Below are positions 39,664 through 52,528 of a stretch of DNA of 64,000 nt, one piece after another. This stretch comes from Coriaria nepalensis (Eukaryota > Streptophyta > Magnoliopsida > Cucurbitales > Coriariaceae): positions 77,001-141,000 of the forward strand of contig CP114495.1 of NCBI GenBank assembly GCA_027186245.1. Reading direction: 5' to 3'. Within the stretch, counting starts at the first letter, position 1. Each line of letters begins with the position of its first letter. The translations under genes and the position numbers were made by a program. Below the pieces are notes generated by a model, which was not told the DNA's origin, made no database searches, and saw only the letters and a program-made list of their open reading frames with translations.

Positions 39664-41529
39664 TCACACATTTACTTTTATCTGATCATTTGTGACATCA
39701 CCTTTAGAATCCATATCACTATATTTCTCACTGGCACCAGAAAGAGCGGTAGAATCAACTGCATTTTCAGTCGACTCCTCCTCAGCTCCCTTATTTCCGA
39801 ACAACTTTGACGGAAGTAAAGACAAGATGGCTCTTGTACTTCCCTTGGCCGCTTCAGCTGCTTCAACCTCTTTAGCCTTAGCTTCAGCCTTCTGTCTTTC
39901 CTTCTCCTCCATAATCTTCAGTAATTCCTCCTCTCTTCCTTCTTTCCTCAGCTCCTCCTTAACAAACTCCTGCAACTCCTCACTAAATTCGAGTCCATCA
40001 TCATCCAAGAGTGTTTCAACCACATTAAGCACCTCATCCAGTCTCCCTTCCTCACTCAGCACCTTCACTATAAACTTATAGCTTGAATCATCCATCTTCA
40101 GCTTCTTCACCATAAGATCGAAAAACAACTTTACCTCATCGATTCTCCTCACTTTAACCAACTCATCAACCAACCTATTATACACAGCCAGGTTTGGTCT
40201 CAGTCCAGACTCCACCATTTTTCTAAAATAAGTGATTGCATCATCTGGCCTGTTCTCTTTAAAGCAAGTATCCATCAATAGAACATATGTAAATTCATCT
40301 GCGCTCACCCCCTTCTCGCCCATTTCTCCATAAAGCTCCTCGGCTTCAAGCAACAACCCATTATTACACAACTGTTGAATCAAATTATTAAATGACAATA
40401 TGTCTGGACTACATCTATAATCTCCCATCTTCCTAAAGACCTCAATTGCATCCTTAAACCTACCTTGTGCAGAATACACATCTGCCATCACATTAAAGCT
40501 TCCCAAATTGACAGCCAAACGCATTGGTGGATTATGTTCCTTTATCATCCTATCAAACAAGTTCAAAGCCTCGTCAAACTTGCCATTCTTGCTCAATGCA
40601 TTGAGCACCGAATTGTAAGCAAGAGCAGTCATCTTCAACTTTGAGTTCTCCCCCACGGCCTCTTCATAACACTTGATTGCCTCTTCCTCCATTCCCCTCA
40701 TAAAATACCCATAAATCAAGTTTCCATACACGACCCCATCTTCTACAACTCCTCCCAAATTGCCCTTGAGCTCCTCGAAATGCTTAAAAACCCCATCAGC
40801 ATCAGAATTTCTCACGCAGCCCACCATCAAATAATGATAGACAATTGGGTCAGGGGCTAAACCTTTCACACGCAGTTCCTCTTTGAGCTCCATAGCCATC
40901 TCCAGCCTGTTATTATCCACCAAACCTTTTACCAAAATCCTAAAAGTGGAGGGCGAGGGGTTGAAAGGAGCGTTATTTATCATCTGCTTAAAATGTTCCA
41001 TAGCTGCATCGGGCCTACCACAATCCAAGTAAGTCTGAAGAATCAAGTTGTAAGTAATAACATTAGGGACAACACCAGCTTGAGTAATAAACCTGTGAAG
41101 CGACAGCAAGTCGGCATATTTGGATTGGCGAAGCTGGGCAGCAAGGACGGCGTTGACAGTGAAAATGGTGGGGCGGCAATTGGAGTAGATGGAGTGACGG
41201 GTGAAGAGAGCAGCTTCCTCGAGGTCGTTTTGGAGGATTAGAGTGAGAATGCGGTTGTGGAGGTTTAGGCGATTGCCGGTGAGGGCTGAGACCGACTCGG
41301 GCAGTTTGGGAGCATTAGGATTTTGTGGGGATTGGGGTCGAAAAGCAGAGAAAGGAAAATAAGGGATGCCGATGCGACGCTTACGACGGCGGCGTTCAGC
41401 CGCGGCTTCTTCTGGAGAAGCGAAGGAGAGAAAACGGAAGGAGCTGAAGGAGGGAGAGGGAGAAAGGCGGTGGTGGGATCTTGATAGCGCTCTGAGGTGG
41501 GCAAGAAACCTGGGCTTCGACAGTGCCAT
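39664..41529 (-). CDS. P-type PPR protein, EMB1796/NUWA-like
   Basis: An intronless ORF. The open frame extends to an ATG at 41658 (664 residues), but [18 protein letters not shown] at 41529 (621 residues) looks like the true organelle presequence, being rich in Arg, Ser and Leu with no acidic residues. About ten degenerate 35-residue PPR repeats follow (for example [59 protein letters not shown]). The C-terminus is a charged helix ([19 protein letters not shown]). The organisation matches my memory of AT3G49240, an embryo-essential PPR that joins DYW2 and E+-type PPR proteins in C-to-U RNA-editing complexes of plastids and mitochondria. No editing-deaminase domain is present. Subfamily identity is from memory. 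Confidence 0.85.
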   Translation of the reverse strand: MALSKPRFLAHLRALSRSHHRLSPSPSFSSFRFLSFASPEEAAAERRRRKRRIGIPYFPFSAFRPQSPQNPNAPKLPESVSALTGNRLNLHNRILTLILQNDLEEAALFTRHSIYSNCRPTIFTVNAVLAAQLRQSKYADLLSLHRFITQAGVVPNVITYNLILQTYLDCGRPDAAMEHFKQMINNAPFNPSPSTFRILVKGLVDNNRLEMAMELKEELRVKGLAPDPIVYHYLMVGCVRNSDADGVFKHFEELKGNLGGVVEDGVVYGNLIYGYFMRGMEEEAIKCYEEAVGENSKLKMTALAYNSVLNALSKNGKFDEALNLFDRMIKEHNPPMRLAVNLGSFNVMADVYSAQGRFKDAIEVFRKMGDYRCSPDILSFNNLIQQLCNNGLLLEAEELYGEMGEKGVSADEFTYVLLMDTCFKENRPDDAITYFRKMVESGLRPNLAVYNRLVDELVKVRRIDEVKLFFDLMVKKLKMDDSSYKFIVKVLSEEGRLDEVLNVVETLLDDDGLEFSEELQEFVKEELRKEGREEELLKIMEEKERQKAEAKAKEVEAAEAAKGSTRAILSLLPSKLFGNKGAEEESTENAVDSTALSGASEKYSDMDSKGDVTNDQIKVNV

Positions 41530-42135
41530 TGCTGATTTCGACGACGCCAGAGCAGATGAGAGGGATTTCTCGCCAACTGGGTCAATGATCGATCGAGGAA
41601 GCAGGAGGTGAGGTTTATGGGAACGAAACGACAAGTCGTCTGCTCGCTTAAAAGACAATTTACATTACACTAGAGAGAGACGACAAGTGGAAATGGAAAT
41701 GAAAGAATGCACGCGTGGCAGAATCGGAGGGAGGGAACGACTCCGGAAAGGACAGCTGCATAAGCTCAATGACCATCTCTCTTTTGCTCTGCTCTAAAGA
41801 GGCCTCAAATGGCAGAACATTCTAAACTAAGCTAAGCTGCCTAAGGCCATGGTAATCGATCAGCTGATAAGGTCGGCATCTTGCTAATTAACTATATTCT
41901 GTTTGGTTGCCATGAGATGCATGGTATGTCTACTGTTATAACTGAATATGTCTATTGCCAATAAAAAGTTTCTAGTTGCAGTTGGCCAAAATGCCAAAAT
42001 ATGACCCTTAACTTGACTCTCAACTCTTGTTGTCAAACACCTGGAGACATTGGTTACTTGCTTGATTATGACACTGTCTCTCCTTCTACTTTTGTCTCTT
42101 TTTAAGATATTATAGTTTGAGATGAGAAATTTGTG
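41530..42135. other. Intergenic between divergent PPR and CBL genes
   Basis: The PPR promoter/leader lies at the left. No gene or element is seen. Confidence 0.45.
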
Positions 42136-43596
42136 CAACTCTATGGTATGAGGAGCCTGCTCTTGTGTCTGCCCAAAATCCTTGTAAGAATCTAAGTATG
42201 TTTACACATGTTTCTTTTTTATTTAACCATCCATTGGTTTCTGCTACTTTTTCCTTTTGGATTCTAGAAAACAACGTATCATTTACAGAGTTGATAATTA
42301 CATGCGTTTCAACTTACATTGTTTTCTTGCAGTTACTGTGAGTGAGGTTAGAGCGTTGTATGAACTTTTTAAGAAACTGAGCAGCTCCATATTTGATGAT
42401 GGTCTTCTTCATAAGGTACACGCACGTCTTATACCTCATTTTTCACTACTTGTAGCAGCCCATGTCATTCAGACTGAAAATCCAAACTCTAACAAGGATA
42501 TAAACTAGTTTTCGGTTTTATGTTTCTCGGCATTCATTTATGTTTTGGTGGAGAAACAATCTACTAAGCAAAGTTATCGTTTCGAGCAGCAAGAACTCCA
42601 GCTTGCTCTCTTTGGGAAAATAGATAATAGGAATCTCTTTGCAGACAGGGTTTGTTTCTGGCTCCTCCTCTCTAGCTCTGGAAATGCTTTAAAAAGACAA
42701 TATTGGTGCCTTTTTCCCTTAAAACTTGTTGGGCTTTTGGTTGTAGATATTTGACTTATTTGATGCCAAGCACAATGGGATTATCGAGTTCAAAGAGTTT
42801 GTACAAATCATTGGGCGTCTTTCATCCAAATGCACCCATAGTCGACAAGATTGCGTGTGAGATTTGTTGAGAATACCGAACCACATCTATTGAGAACAGG
42901 AGGCCTGTGAAAACACTTGATCTACTCGTTGTCAATTGGTTTTGAGCGGAAGCCTAAATTTCTACAAGATTCTATCCATCTCACTCATAAAATTTGTGTG
43001 TTCATGACTAATTGATACATCAACTACTATTACAAAGTTGCTTTTAGGTTGTACGATCTGCGCTACACCGGCTATATCGAGCGAGAAGAGGTAGCTATAT
43101 AAGTAAAGCAATTACTACAGATTTTCATTTTCCGGTAACACATATACCGTGAAGAATTTGATTGATACTTGTTGACAACAGTTGAAGGAGATGGTGTTGG
43201 CACTTTTGCATGAATCAGATCTTGTACTTTCTGATGATGCTGAAGAGATGATTGTAGAGAAGGTGCGAGTAGTAGCTTACTACCCTTCATTGTCAATGGC
43301 TTTTCCAAGCCGATTGATTATTGTGAAGTTTATTTTGTGAACAGACATTTAGTGAAGCAGATGCTGAGGGTGATGGAAGGATCGACTATCATGAGTGGAA
43401 GGAATTTGTGATGCAGCATCCCTCTCTTATGAAGAACATGACTCTGCCATATTTAATGTCAGTTCAACTAGGTTGTATTATTTTTCTCAGCTAGTTGTCC
43501 CCCATTTGCTCAAATTTTGTGTGGTGATACAGGGACATAACCTTGCCATTTCCCAGCTTTGTGCTAAGCTCCCAAATGGAACAAGATTCTGATTGA
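42136..43596 (+). pseudogene. Decayed calcineurin B-like Ca sensor (CBL4/SOS3 group)
   Basis: CBL exons can be traced at about 42136-42183, 42333-42415, 42590-42649, 42747-42856, 43038-43090, 43182-43262, 43345-43457 and 43533-43596. Splice sites and phases are all consistent. They read WYEEPALVSAQNP, then [103 protein letters not shown] and MTLPYLMDITLPFPSFV. CBLs are EF-hand sensors that recruit CIPK kinases; SOS3/CBL4 acts in salt tolerance. Two lesions are visible. Exon 1 has no in-frame ATG or N-myristoylation MGC and is preceded by an in-frame TGA. Exon 4 has one extra G (about 42812-42815), shifting the frame. The intact 3' exons suggest recent decay, or an assembly error. Confidence 0.8.
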
Positions 43597-44168
43597 TATA
43601 TAACTAAACTAGCTTGCTGCCTGTGTCTCCGTGTGTTTGTGTAGAAGATTGAAGCTGCTTTGTAGCAGTAGAAGTGATTTTCTTTCTTGAGGAGGAGGAT
43701 GTGTTATAATGTGAAGACTTCTCTTCATAGTTTGACAGAAAGTAAGGCGTGTCACAATCTGTGTGACAATAGATAAGAAAAGGGGAGGAAAAGGCCAAAG
43801 GCCAAAAGGGACCAGTTCACAAACACGTGCTCTACGTGCAGTTTTGGTTGCAGCTACTTCTGGAATACATACAAACCACCCCCCTCTCCTCTTTTTTTTC
43901 CCTTAACCTTTTTTGTACAGAAAATCGAGAATGAATGAAATGAACAACAATTTACATTCCAAAGCTCCCTATATTATATCAGAGATGCAGTCAAACACCA
44001 TTGTATATCTACTCAATTATTGATGTTATATATCCATTCCCACGTGAAGAAAACACAATCAAACAGATCAGAAGGAAAATAAAAAGAAAAAGGAGAAAGT
44101 TACAGAAAGGGAAGGTTTATTAAAAGAAGTTAATCCGGTAGGCAGAGTTGCTTCTTATTCAATGAAAT
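43597..44168. other. Intergenic CBL-DPP region
   Basis: CBL 3' flank and peptidase promoter. No gene is seen. Confidence 0.45.
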
Positions 44169-44876
44169 ATGGATTCCATCCAAGAATCTAACAGTTACTC
44201 TCAAAACTCAAACTGCTTTGTTAGATCTCTCTCTTCTGAAGTCATCACTTCCCCGGATTCTAATTCCGATTCCTCTTTTCGTAGGAATCTGAAAATCCCC
44301 ATCTTGATGGCAGATCGTTTCAATTCCTTCTCAGGTTTGGTTCCTTCCCCAGGTCACAATTTTTCACTTTCTCCAAAAGATGCTCTGCTTTTTAACCAAT
44401 TCATTGGGTTTTTAATTTTTTTGTTTTTATTCGCAAAAAGGCTCGATTTTTTTTATCTGTTCGTTTTCTTTTGGAGTTTCTTTCTGGAGAAACTGTTAGT
44501 GATTTCATTGCGCTTCTGATCGGATCCAGTGCCCGATTTTTAGCTGATTTTGATTGATTCTTGGTTTCTATGTTGTCCTTTCCATCTTTATGCTATGATT
44601 GATTATTTTTATAATCTTTTAGGTCGTTCTTAACAAGAAACTCTATGTGAACTGTATCTTTATTTGTTTAGTCATTTTCTTGCTCCTTTCAGTTTACTTA
44701 TAGCGTCCCATTCAGTTGTTTTCAATGCAATTTGCATGTTTGTCTGTATGCTTTTTATAATTTGGTCGACTGATGATGAATTGTGTTTCTCATCCTGGAA
44801 TGTCTGAACTTCATTTTTCTTGTTTCTATATTCGTGTTCAGATGTGAATGTACCAAAAGCAGTTAGTTCATTGTAA
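44169..44876 (+). promoter_or_regulatory. Spliced upstream ORF in the peptidase leader
   Basis: An ATG at 44169 opens MDSIQESNSYSQNSNC... to a good donor (tcag|gttt) after 44334. Splicing to 44842 (acceptor gttcag) continues in frame as DVNVPKAVSSL and stops at TAA 44874-44876. The last base of that stop is the A of the peptidase ATG (taatg). The 66-codon frame differs from the main frame, so it is not an N-terminal extension. Whether the leader is transcribed and spliced this way is inference. Confidence 0.45.
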
Positions 44877-47800
44877 TGCAATCAACTGACGAGGACAGGA
44901 GGAAGACGAATCTCAAGCGTTCAAGATCACTAATTCCGATATCCGATATGCCTGCCACCGATCCCATTGTTATGAGCAGCCTGGCCGACTGTGTTCTTTT
45001 CCCTCTTGAAGAAATTGTACAGTACCCATTGCCAGGATGTGCTGCGCCTACTTCCATAAGTTTCAGTCCGGATGATAGCCTAATCACTTATTTGTTTAGT
45101 CCTGATCACACGTTGAACTGGAAGCTCTTTGCTTTTGATCTCAAAACTTGCAAACAAAACTTGGTTTTTAGTCCTCCAGATGGCGGCGTTGATGAGACTA
45201 ATATTTCCCCGGAAGAGAAGCTGAGGAGGGAGAGGTTGAGGGAACGTGGGCTTGGAGTAACACGTTATGAATGGGTCAAATCAGGCTCCAAAAAGAAAGC
45301 AGTTATGGTGCCTTTGCCAGTCGGGGTTCGTTTCCTTGTACTTATCATGAGTAAACCATTATCTGTGGTCATATGCAGTTCATTATGCTTTTCTAACTGG
45401 ATGTCTTTTCTCTGCCTATTTGATTATATTCCCTTTATGGACAGATTTATTTCCAGGAGCTTTCTGGCTCAAAGCCGGAGCTTAAGCTTCCAAGAACATC
45501 ATCTTCACCGATCATTGATCCACATCTCTCCCCAGATGGTATGATGCTTGCTTTTGTTAGAGACAGCGAGTTGTACATAATGAATCTATTGCACAAAGAT
45601 TTGAGACAGATTCAGCTAACATTTGGCGCCAATGACAATACTCTGGTACTACATTTCCATTCTTTCTTCTTCTTCTTCTCGTTTTTCTTTTTCATTGAAC
45701 AATATGCGGTGTTAGTTATAATATCATTCAAGTAAAAAGGATCAAAACTGGAGATACCATAACGTTGTTATTGCAATTGCACTTCCATTTGGTGGTAGCG
45801 AATTATCTAGTCTATATGATTCGTTTTTCCATTTCAGCATCCACCAAGATCTGAATCGTGTTTTTCAAGCCCCTTTTTTCTTTTTTTTGGGAATATAACT
45901 ATTTCATTTTTTGCGATACTGCAGACACATGGCCTTGCTGAATATATAGCCCAGGTGAGAATGAGAATCATCAGTTACAGTGTCTTTTCCTCTCTTTATA
46001 TATCTACAGAATATTGATCACGAACCAATACCTGCTCAAGATTGTAAGAAAGTGGCTGCTTAAAAGAAAAAATATATATAATTATAAAATAATATAAAAT
46101 AATTCAAAATGGGTCTCAAGATTCCTTATCTAAAACACTGTTAACTGCAGGAGGAGATGGATAGAAAAAATGGTTACTGGTGGTCACTCGACAGCAAATT
46201 TCTTGCATTCACAGAAGTTGATTCTTCAGAGATTCCTCTTTTCAGAATCATGCATCAAGGTAAAAGTTCAGTTGGTTCGGAGGCACAAGAAGACCATGCC
46301 TATCCCTTTGCTGGAGCTTCTAATGCCAAAGTTCGTCTTGGTGTTGTTTCTGTTTCTGGAGGCCCAACTACTTGGATGGATCTTCTCTGTGGGGCCACAA
46401 ACGACGAGGAATATTTGGCCAGGGTCAATTGGATGCAGGGAAATGTTCTCACAGCACAGGTTTTAAACAGGTCTCATTCCAAACTAAAGCTCATTGAATT
46501 TGATATCAAGTCTGGTGAAAGAAAAGTTATTTTAGTAGAAGAAAACGAAACATGGGTCAACATACACGACTGCTTCTCGCCATTAGATATATCTGTTACT
46601 AAATTACTTCGCAGTTTTCTCTGGGCAAGTGAAAGAACAGGATTTAGGCACATATATCTGTATGATTCTCGGGGAACATGCCAGGGACCGATCACTGAAG
46701 GGGAGTGGATGGTCGAACAAATTGCTGGCATTAATGAGGCTGCAGGGCATGTTTATTTTACTGCAACTTTAGATGGTCCTTTAGAATCTAACCTCTACCG
46801 TGCCAATCTGTTCCCAGCTAGGAATGGGCCGTTAGAGCCACCTGTGAGACTAACTCGCGACAATGGAAAGCATGTTATTGTAATTGATCATCATTTACGC
46901 AGCTTTGTAGATGTCCATGATTCCCTTGATTCTCCCCCAAGGGTTCTACTCTGCTCCTTACATGATGGAAGTGTGATCATGCCGCTATTCGAGCAATCAT
47001 TTATAATCCCCAGACTGAAAAGGCTTCAACTCGAATCTCCAAAGATTGTTACATTACAGTCTAGCGATGGGACTGTATTACATGGAGCTTTGTATAAACC
47101 TGACGAAACAAGGTTTGGATCACCACCTTACAAAACATTAATCAGTGTATACGGTGGTCCAAGTGTACAGCTAGTCTCTGATTCTTGGATAAATACAGTA
47201 GACATGAGAGCACAGTATCTGCGGAGCAGAGGAATCTTAGTATGGAAGGTGAGTACTTAGTATTAGATTTATAGTAGTTATATGTTCATTAGAGCCCTTT
47301 CTATTTCCTTCTGCATGAGGTAAATCTTGAATGCTATAGTGTTGTTATTGTTGTTATTTGCAGTTAGATAATAGAGGAACCGCTAGACGGGGACTGGGGT
47401 TTGAAGGCTCCATAAAACAGAAATTTGGCCGAATAGATGCAGAAGATCAAGTGAGGGGAGCGGAGTGGCTGATTAGAGAGGGTTTAGCAAGAGCTGGTGA
47501 GATCGGATTGTGCGGGTGGAGCTACGGTGGGTATCTATCGGCCATGACCTTGGCCCGATTCCCTGACATGTTCCGGTGTGCAATTGCAGGGGCCCCCGTG
47601 ACGTCATGGGACGGATATGACACGTTTTACACGGAGAAGTACATGGGGTTACCGTCTCAGAATCCAACAGATTACGAGAATGCCTCTGTCATGAACCATG
47701 TGTTCAATATGAAAGGAAGGTTGTTGCTCGTGCATGGCATGATTGATGAAAATGTGCACTTTAGGCACACAGCAAGGCTTGTGAATGCACTAATGGCAGC

Positions 47801-47915
47801 TGGGATGCGTTATGACCTACTCATTTTCCCGGATGAGAGACACATGCCACGTAGGCATAGAGATCGGATTTATATGGAAGAAAGGATTTGGGAATTCATA
47901 GAAAGGAACTTGTAA
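44876..47915 (+). CDS. Dipeptidyl-peptidase IV-like serine protease (S9 family)
   Basis: Five exons, 44876-45325, 45445-45645, 45925-45954, 46151-47248 and 47364-47915, encode 776 residues. The start MQSTDEDRRK is fixed by an in-frame TAG just upstream. An N-terminal beta-propeller region (to about residue 540) includes the RRERLRERGLGVTRYEW and GYWWSLDSKFLAFTEVDSSEIP segments. The alpha/beta-hydrolase follows, with the oxyanion-side YGGPSVQLV, the nucleophile in GWSYGGY, the acid in HGMIDENVHF and the histidine in DERHMPR. DPP IV/8/9-type enzymes cleave Xaa-Pro dipeptides from peptide N-termini. No signal peptide or membrane segment is seen, so it is probably cytosolic. I recall AT5G24260, next to SOS3, as the counterpart; a CBL gene is also adjacent here. 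Confidence 0.94.
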
Positions 47916-48748
47916 GGTGGTTGAAACACTATTTTTTTTGTCCGTTGTCTGATATCCTATCGTATGTTGCCTGTCGGTACTGGAAATTGCGTAGATGAGA
48001 GCTTGGGGGAGATACAAAGTGGGCAATGTGGATGTCCAGTTCATTTCCTTACGAAACTAATTTCACGTTCAAGATTCAGTTTTTTATTTCCAATAATGTC
48101 GACATGCATGTAGATGGGGTCTTTCTATTACTATGGTGGGGAATAAAAGAACATGTAAGTTACTACTACTTTTGATCCATCGTCTGTTCTTAAGAGTCAT
48201 GTACATGTCTGTGTTTTAACTTATTTTTGTATCATATGGGAAAGAGAAGGTGGATCATCATAAACAGAGACACCACCCACTTTACGAAGGCAAGAGAAGA
48301 GAAGAGAAGAGAAGAGACGAGTTTCATTCTCATAAATATCATAATATGGACCCTAGCCATAGTAGGGAGGGGAAGGGAATTCATTTGTTTTACCAATTGC
48401 CACACCGACACCATCCCTTCCGAATCTAAGGCCTCTAAATTTGCACATTACAGAACAGTGGCCGGTGGGGCCCATTGATCTACCTACTAACATGGATACC
48501 AAGTGGCGGTGACATCATCGTCAGATGCTCGACATGACTTTCTTATCCATTATTCTCATTTTCCATTCAAATAATATTTTTTTTAATTAGAATAATAATA
48601 ATAAATTTTGGGTTAAAGCCACAATAATAATTCTATACATACTCTCCATACTAAAAATAAAAAATAAAAAATAAAATAGAGGGGCCAACTGCCAAGTTAC
48701 AATCTTCACCAATTTTGAACTTAATATTATATGGTACATTACCGTAAG
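47916..48748. other. Convergent 3' regions of the peptidase and pectinesterase genes
   Basis: Contains a gagaagagaagagaag repeat at about 48292-48315 and an AT-rich stretch. No gene is seen. Confidence 0.5.
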
Positions 48749-50950
48749 TTAGAGTGACAAGCCGGCCAAGAACGCGACTCCGGTGGACGGCAACCATGAT
48801 GAGCCGTATATAAACTGAGCAACCGTGAACTTCCCTGCCTCTATTGGCGACGTTATGACACGATACCCGGGCCATTTCACCCTTTGTCCAACAGCTCCAC
48901 CCGGCCCATAATTCAAGTACTCGCCATAGTATAATGTATCTAATGCAAATGTTGTATTCCACTCCAACCATCCTCTGGGGTGTATATGATCATCGATGTA
49001 CGACATCATGTATACGGTTCTAGAGTACAGTTTCCATGGACGCCCCAAATATGTAGAGAAGTTGCCCTTTGACACATTGAGATCCGGGGTGGTCAGGATC
49101 CGACAAGCATGGATCGAAATGCCCGTGTTCTGATACGGGTCTTTACGGTTCTGGGCTGTGATGGTGTTTTTCTGTTGGGGCATCGGCTTCCGAGCATAGA
49201 GACTGCAGTTTTGGAAAACCACGGCTGCATTTCCGAAAATGAAGTCTACGGTTCCGTAGATGTTGCATTCTCGGAAGAATTGGCGGTTGGAGTGGACGTA
49301 AAGAGTGTCTTGGTAGCCAATTATGTTGCAACGGTACACCACGGCGTGGTCAGCTCCGACGCGAAGAGCCACGGCTTGGTGCTTGCTCGGTCCGGCCCAA
49401 TTCTCAAACGTAATGTCTCTTAAGATAACCCCTGCCCCAGTAGCAGCTGTACAACATAACTTACTTTAGGCTAAACACAAGAATAAACATAGATTTCAGT
49501 GGGTAGTTTGGTAATATTGATGAAGCCACGAGGTGAGGTGAGGTGAGGTGAGAATCATTAAGAGTGGGGGGAACCAGTTGCATGACAGACAACGTGCAGA
49601 TTTCAACATCATGCACGGCATCGACATCAAAATTTGGTCGCTCGTCGAAAATAATTAAGTCTTCAAAATTGGCTTAAAAAAACACTCCCTTTTCGTAGTA
49701 CTGAAGGTGAAAGAATCTCCCCTCCACCTTTTTTGGTGCTAAAGTAAAAAATTATGATTCTACTTACCAAAGGTGGCGGTGTGGAATGTGGTCATATTGT
49801 CGAAGACGCTTTTGCCTCCTGAAATGACAGTCTTACCCTTACCATCTCCTATGAACATCAAGTTTGTCTTTTTCTTTCCCACCTTCAGATTATCCTCTTC
49901 GTACCTTTAGAAAGATGCTCAAGTGAAGTATTAGTGGAAGCAAGTAAATGGCAATGCATTGATGAATGAATTATAATTTGTAAATTACCTTCCTCCCATC
50001 ACGTAAATAATGGTTCTCCGTTTACTGAACTGTGGGGCCATCTTAATAGCCTCCGAAATCTTCTTGCAGGACCAATTCCCGTCCTTGGACACAACAATAT
50101 CGGCCTGTATCGCCGAAACGGGTAAGCTCAGCAACTTCCTCTCCTTCCTGCTCATCCATTTCGGGAAATTCCCCGGAATATCTGCTTCCCCATTCTCTTT
50201 CATCAATCGCCTGCGTCTGTTCTGAATCGGCACGCCCGAGAAATCGCCCGAGTCGTAGCTCCCTGAAAATATGGCCAAGCAGTTGCTCACTAACTCCGAC
50301 GAGTCCCGCAGCTGCTCCACCATCCGATCCTTCACCGACCCACGGACATCCTCGAATCCCTCCGCGCACGTGTCCTGGTTCGTCAGCGCAGCGCTCAGCC
50401 ACGTCAGCACGTCCTGACTGGTGCTGGTCCCACCCGAGGAAGAAGCTACGGAGATCAAGGAGCGTGAGAGAGCGTCCACGGAGTCCTCCAGGAGCTCGAG
50501 GCAGTCCTCGTAAGCGGACCGTACACGTGGATGCATAGCGCCAGTGGAGATCTTGGAGGACATGTAGAGAGCTCTAGTTAAGTGATGCAGAGTCATGTTG
50601 ACGGTAATGTGAACGAGGTCCTGCTCGCCCGCGCTCACTGAGCCGGGGAAGTCTAAGAGCGAATTGACACAGAGTGAGGGGTAGCGGGTCCGGCTACAGG
50701 TTCGAGAGATTGCCTGGGTCGGTTTTAGGCGCAGCCCATGAACCATTCCACCCGAGTCGGATGGGCGGTGGCGGATGTAGACAGCGGTGGACACGGCGGA
50801 GGTGACAATTAGAAGGAGAGCGAACAGAGAAAGGATGATGAGTTTCTTCCTTCTGCTGTTTGATGGTCGTGGAAGTGAGGCGGCGCTGTCTGACTGGTCG
50901 AGGCCTCTGCATCCAGCCATGTCCAGAGAATTGAGCCTTCCGTAGCCCAT
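48749..50950 (-). CDS. Type-I pectin methylesterase with PMEI pro-region
   Basis: Three minus-strand exons, 49989-50950, 49768-49904 and 48749-49446, encode 598 residues. MGYGRLNSLDMAGCRG is the probable start; the ORF runs 54 codons further upstream without recognised homology. An uncleaved signal anchor (KLIILSLFALLLIVTSAVST) is followed by the PMEI-like inhibitor region (CSRTRYPSLCVNSLL, later TNQDTCAEGF). Basic processing-like sites RRRRLM and RKERKLLS come next, then the catalytic domain. It has KHQAVALRVGADHA, YQDTLYVH, GTVDFIFGNA and LGRPWKLYSRT, which supply the Gln and two Asp of the active site and the substrate Arg. The enzyme demethylates cell-wall homogalacturonan. Its place after SINAT matches AT5G53370. 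A (GA)n run is in its leader. Confidence 0.95.
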
Positions 50951-51684
50951 TATTATTAATATTTTATTTCCCTTCCTGTCTAAAAAATATTGTGAGAACG
51001 ATGGCAGGGAGAGGAGGAAGTGATCGATGCGTATATAAATGGTGGAGAGAGAGAGAGAGAGAGAGAGGTGGTGGGTGTGCATCAATGAGAAGTCCAAACC
51101 CAAGTCAAGCAAGTAAACAGCTAGCTGGCTTCTACCTGTACTTATGTAATGTATATATATGTAGGGAAGAATGAAGGAGAGAAGGAGTCCACTCCTTTGA
51201 TTTAGTAATCAATTTTCTTCTCTGTCTGATGCTATAGAAAGGTAAAGACTCCTACTATTATTGGCGACTTGAAGATTTATGTGTGGATCGACTACTAATA
51301 GTCCCCTTGATGTGGAGTGGAGTGGGACTTTTGTGTTTAGTATTTGCTTTCCATTTGTTGGATGAAATGAAGTCATTTGTTGGATGAAATGAAGTCACTT
51401 TTATAAGCGTTGTTGTTGCTTCGTGATTAATTAATTAGTCAGTTAGTAGCTATTATAAAGAAACCCATAAAAGTTGGAACTCATTTCATAAAGTAAAGAA
51501 AAAGCCCATTGAACAGGAAGATGATGCATCATGACGTCGATGATGAACACGTGTAAGTAATATATATATATATATATTTATTTATTTATTTATATTGAAT
51601 GAAACCAACTTTGATTTTCTAAAAATAAAAATAAAATAAATTAAAAATAATAGGATTGTAATTTTATATTGGACTAAAAACAAC

Positions 51685-51731
<47 letters not shown>

Positions 51732-52040
51732 AAATGATAATATATATATATATATTAATAATAGGACCGATTACTAATCTTCTACCGACACAGTGTCGGT
51801 AGAGAAGTAAGTAGAGATCGACCATCTTGATCACCATCATTGATGAAACAATATAATATACATAGTACTACTCTGTACACTGCTGTGCTGACTGCTCCAT
51901 AACTACATATATTAATTGCTATCATGCCATGTTACGCGATCCTTATAATTCTTGTTGCTCGCGTCTTCTGCCACACAAACAACGTTCATTGTTGCTATGT
52001 TATTAGGTTGTGTAGGAATTTGAATTTCATTTTGTATGAC

Positions 52041-52071
<31 letters not shown>

Positions 52072-52528
52072 ATCTTCATATATATATATATATATACACG
52101 TGATGATGCATTGCATGCAAATGAATGGGCTTGGACTTCAGATAGCAGCTTATTTATATGGTCTGTGGACTGTGGGTCGCTATAAAGATAAGGCCCAATA
52201 TTAGGGGCAGAAGAAGACGATTGATCGTTTCAAGAGATTGCAAATTTTAAATATAATGGGAGTCAGTTATAATTTTCGTAAATTATAGGAGTTAAATTTT
52301 TTAATTCATATAAGATGGGGAACTTTTAAGGAAATATTAGAAACCTTCTGCCTTCTGGAACACTCTGCGAGAGTCTTTTAGTAAGTTTCTTTAGGAGCGA
52401 GGAGTCTCAATCTCTCTCTCTTCTCTGTAAAAATATATATCAAGAAACTTGACCTCCTCAATCTTAAACTGTAAACTCTTCGCCTTTCTGCGGCTTCTTT
52501 CTCCAGCTCTGTCGATTGAGTCCCCGCA
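50951..52528. other. Divergent promoter region with microsatellites
   Basis: Shared upstream space of PME (-) and BOBBER (+). A (GA)n is at 51046-51066. (TA)n runs are at about 51562-51577, 51690-51722 and 52079-52096. A (TTTA)n is at about 52041-52071. A near-direct repeat (catttgttggatgaaatgaagtca) occurs at about 51352 and 51374. No gene is seen. Confidence 0.6.

Noticed and set aside
41530..41658. N-terminal 43 codons of the PPR ORF
   Set aside because: The downstream MALSKPRF start gives a normal organelle presequence; the upstream part looks like leader.
44169..44519. Upstream exon as an N-terminal extension of the peptidase
   Set aside because: When spliced its frame ends in TAA on the main ATG, and an in-frame TAG precedes that ATG, so it is at most a uORF.
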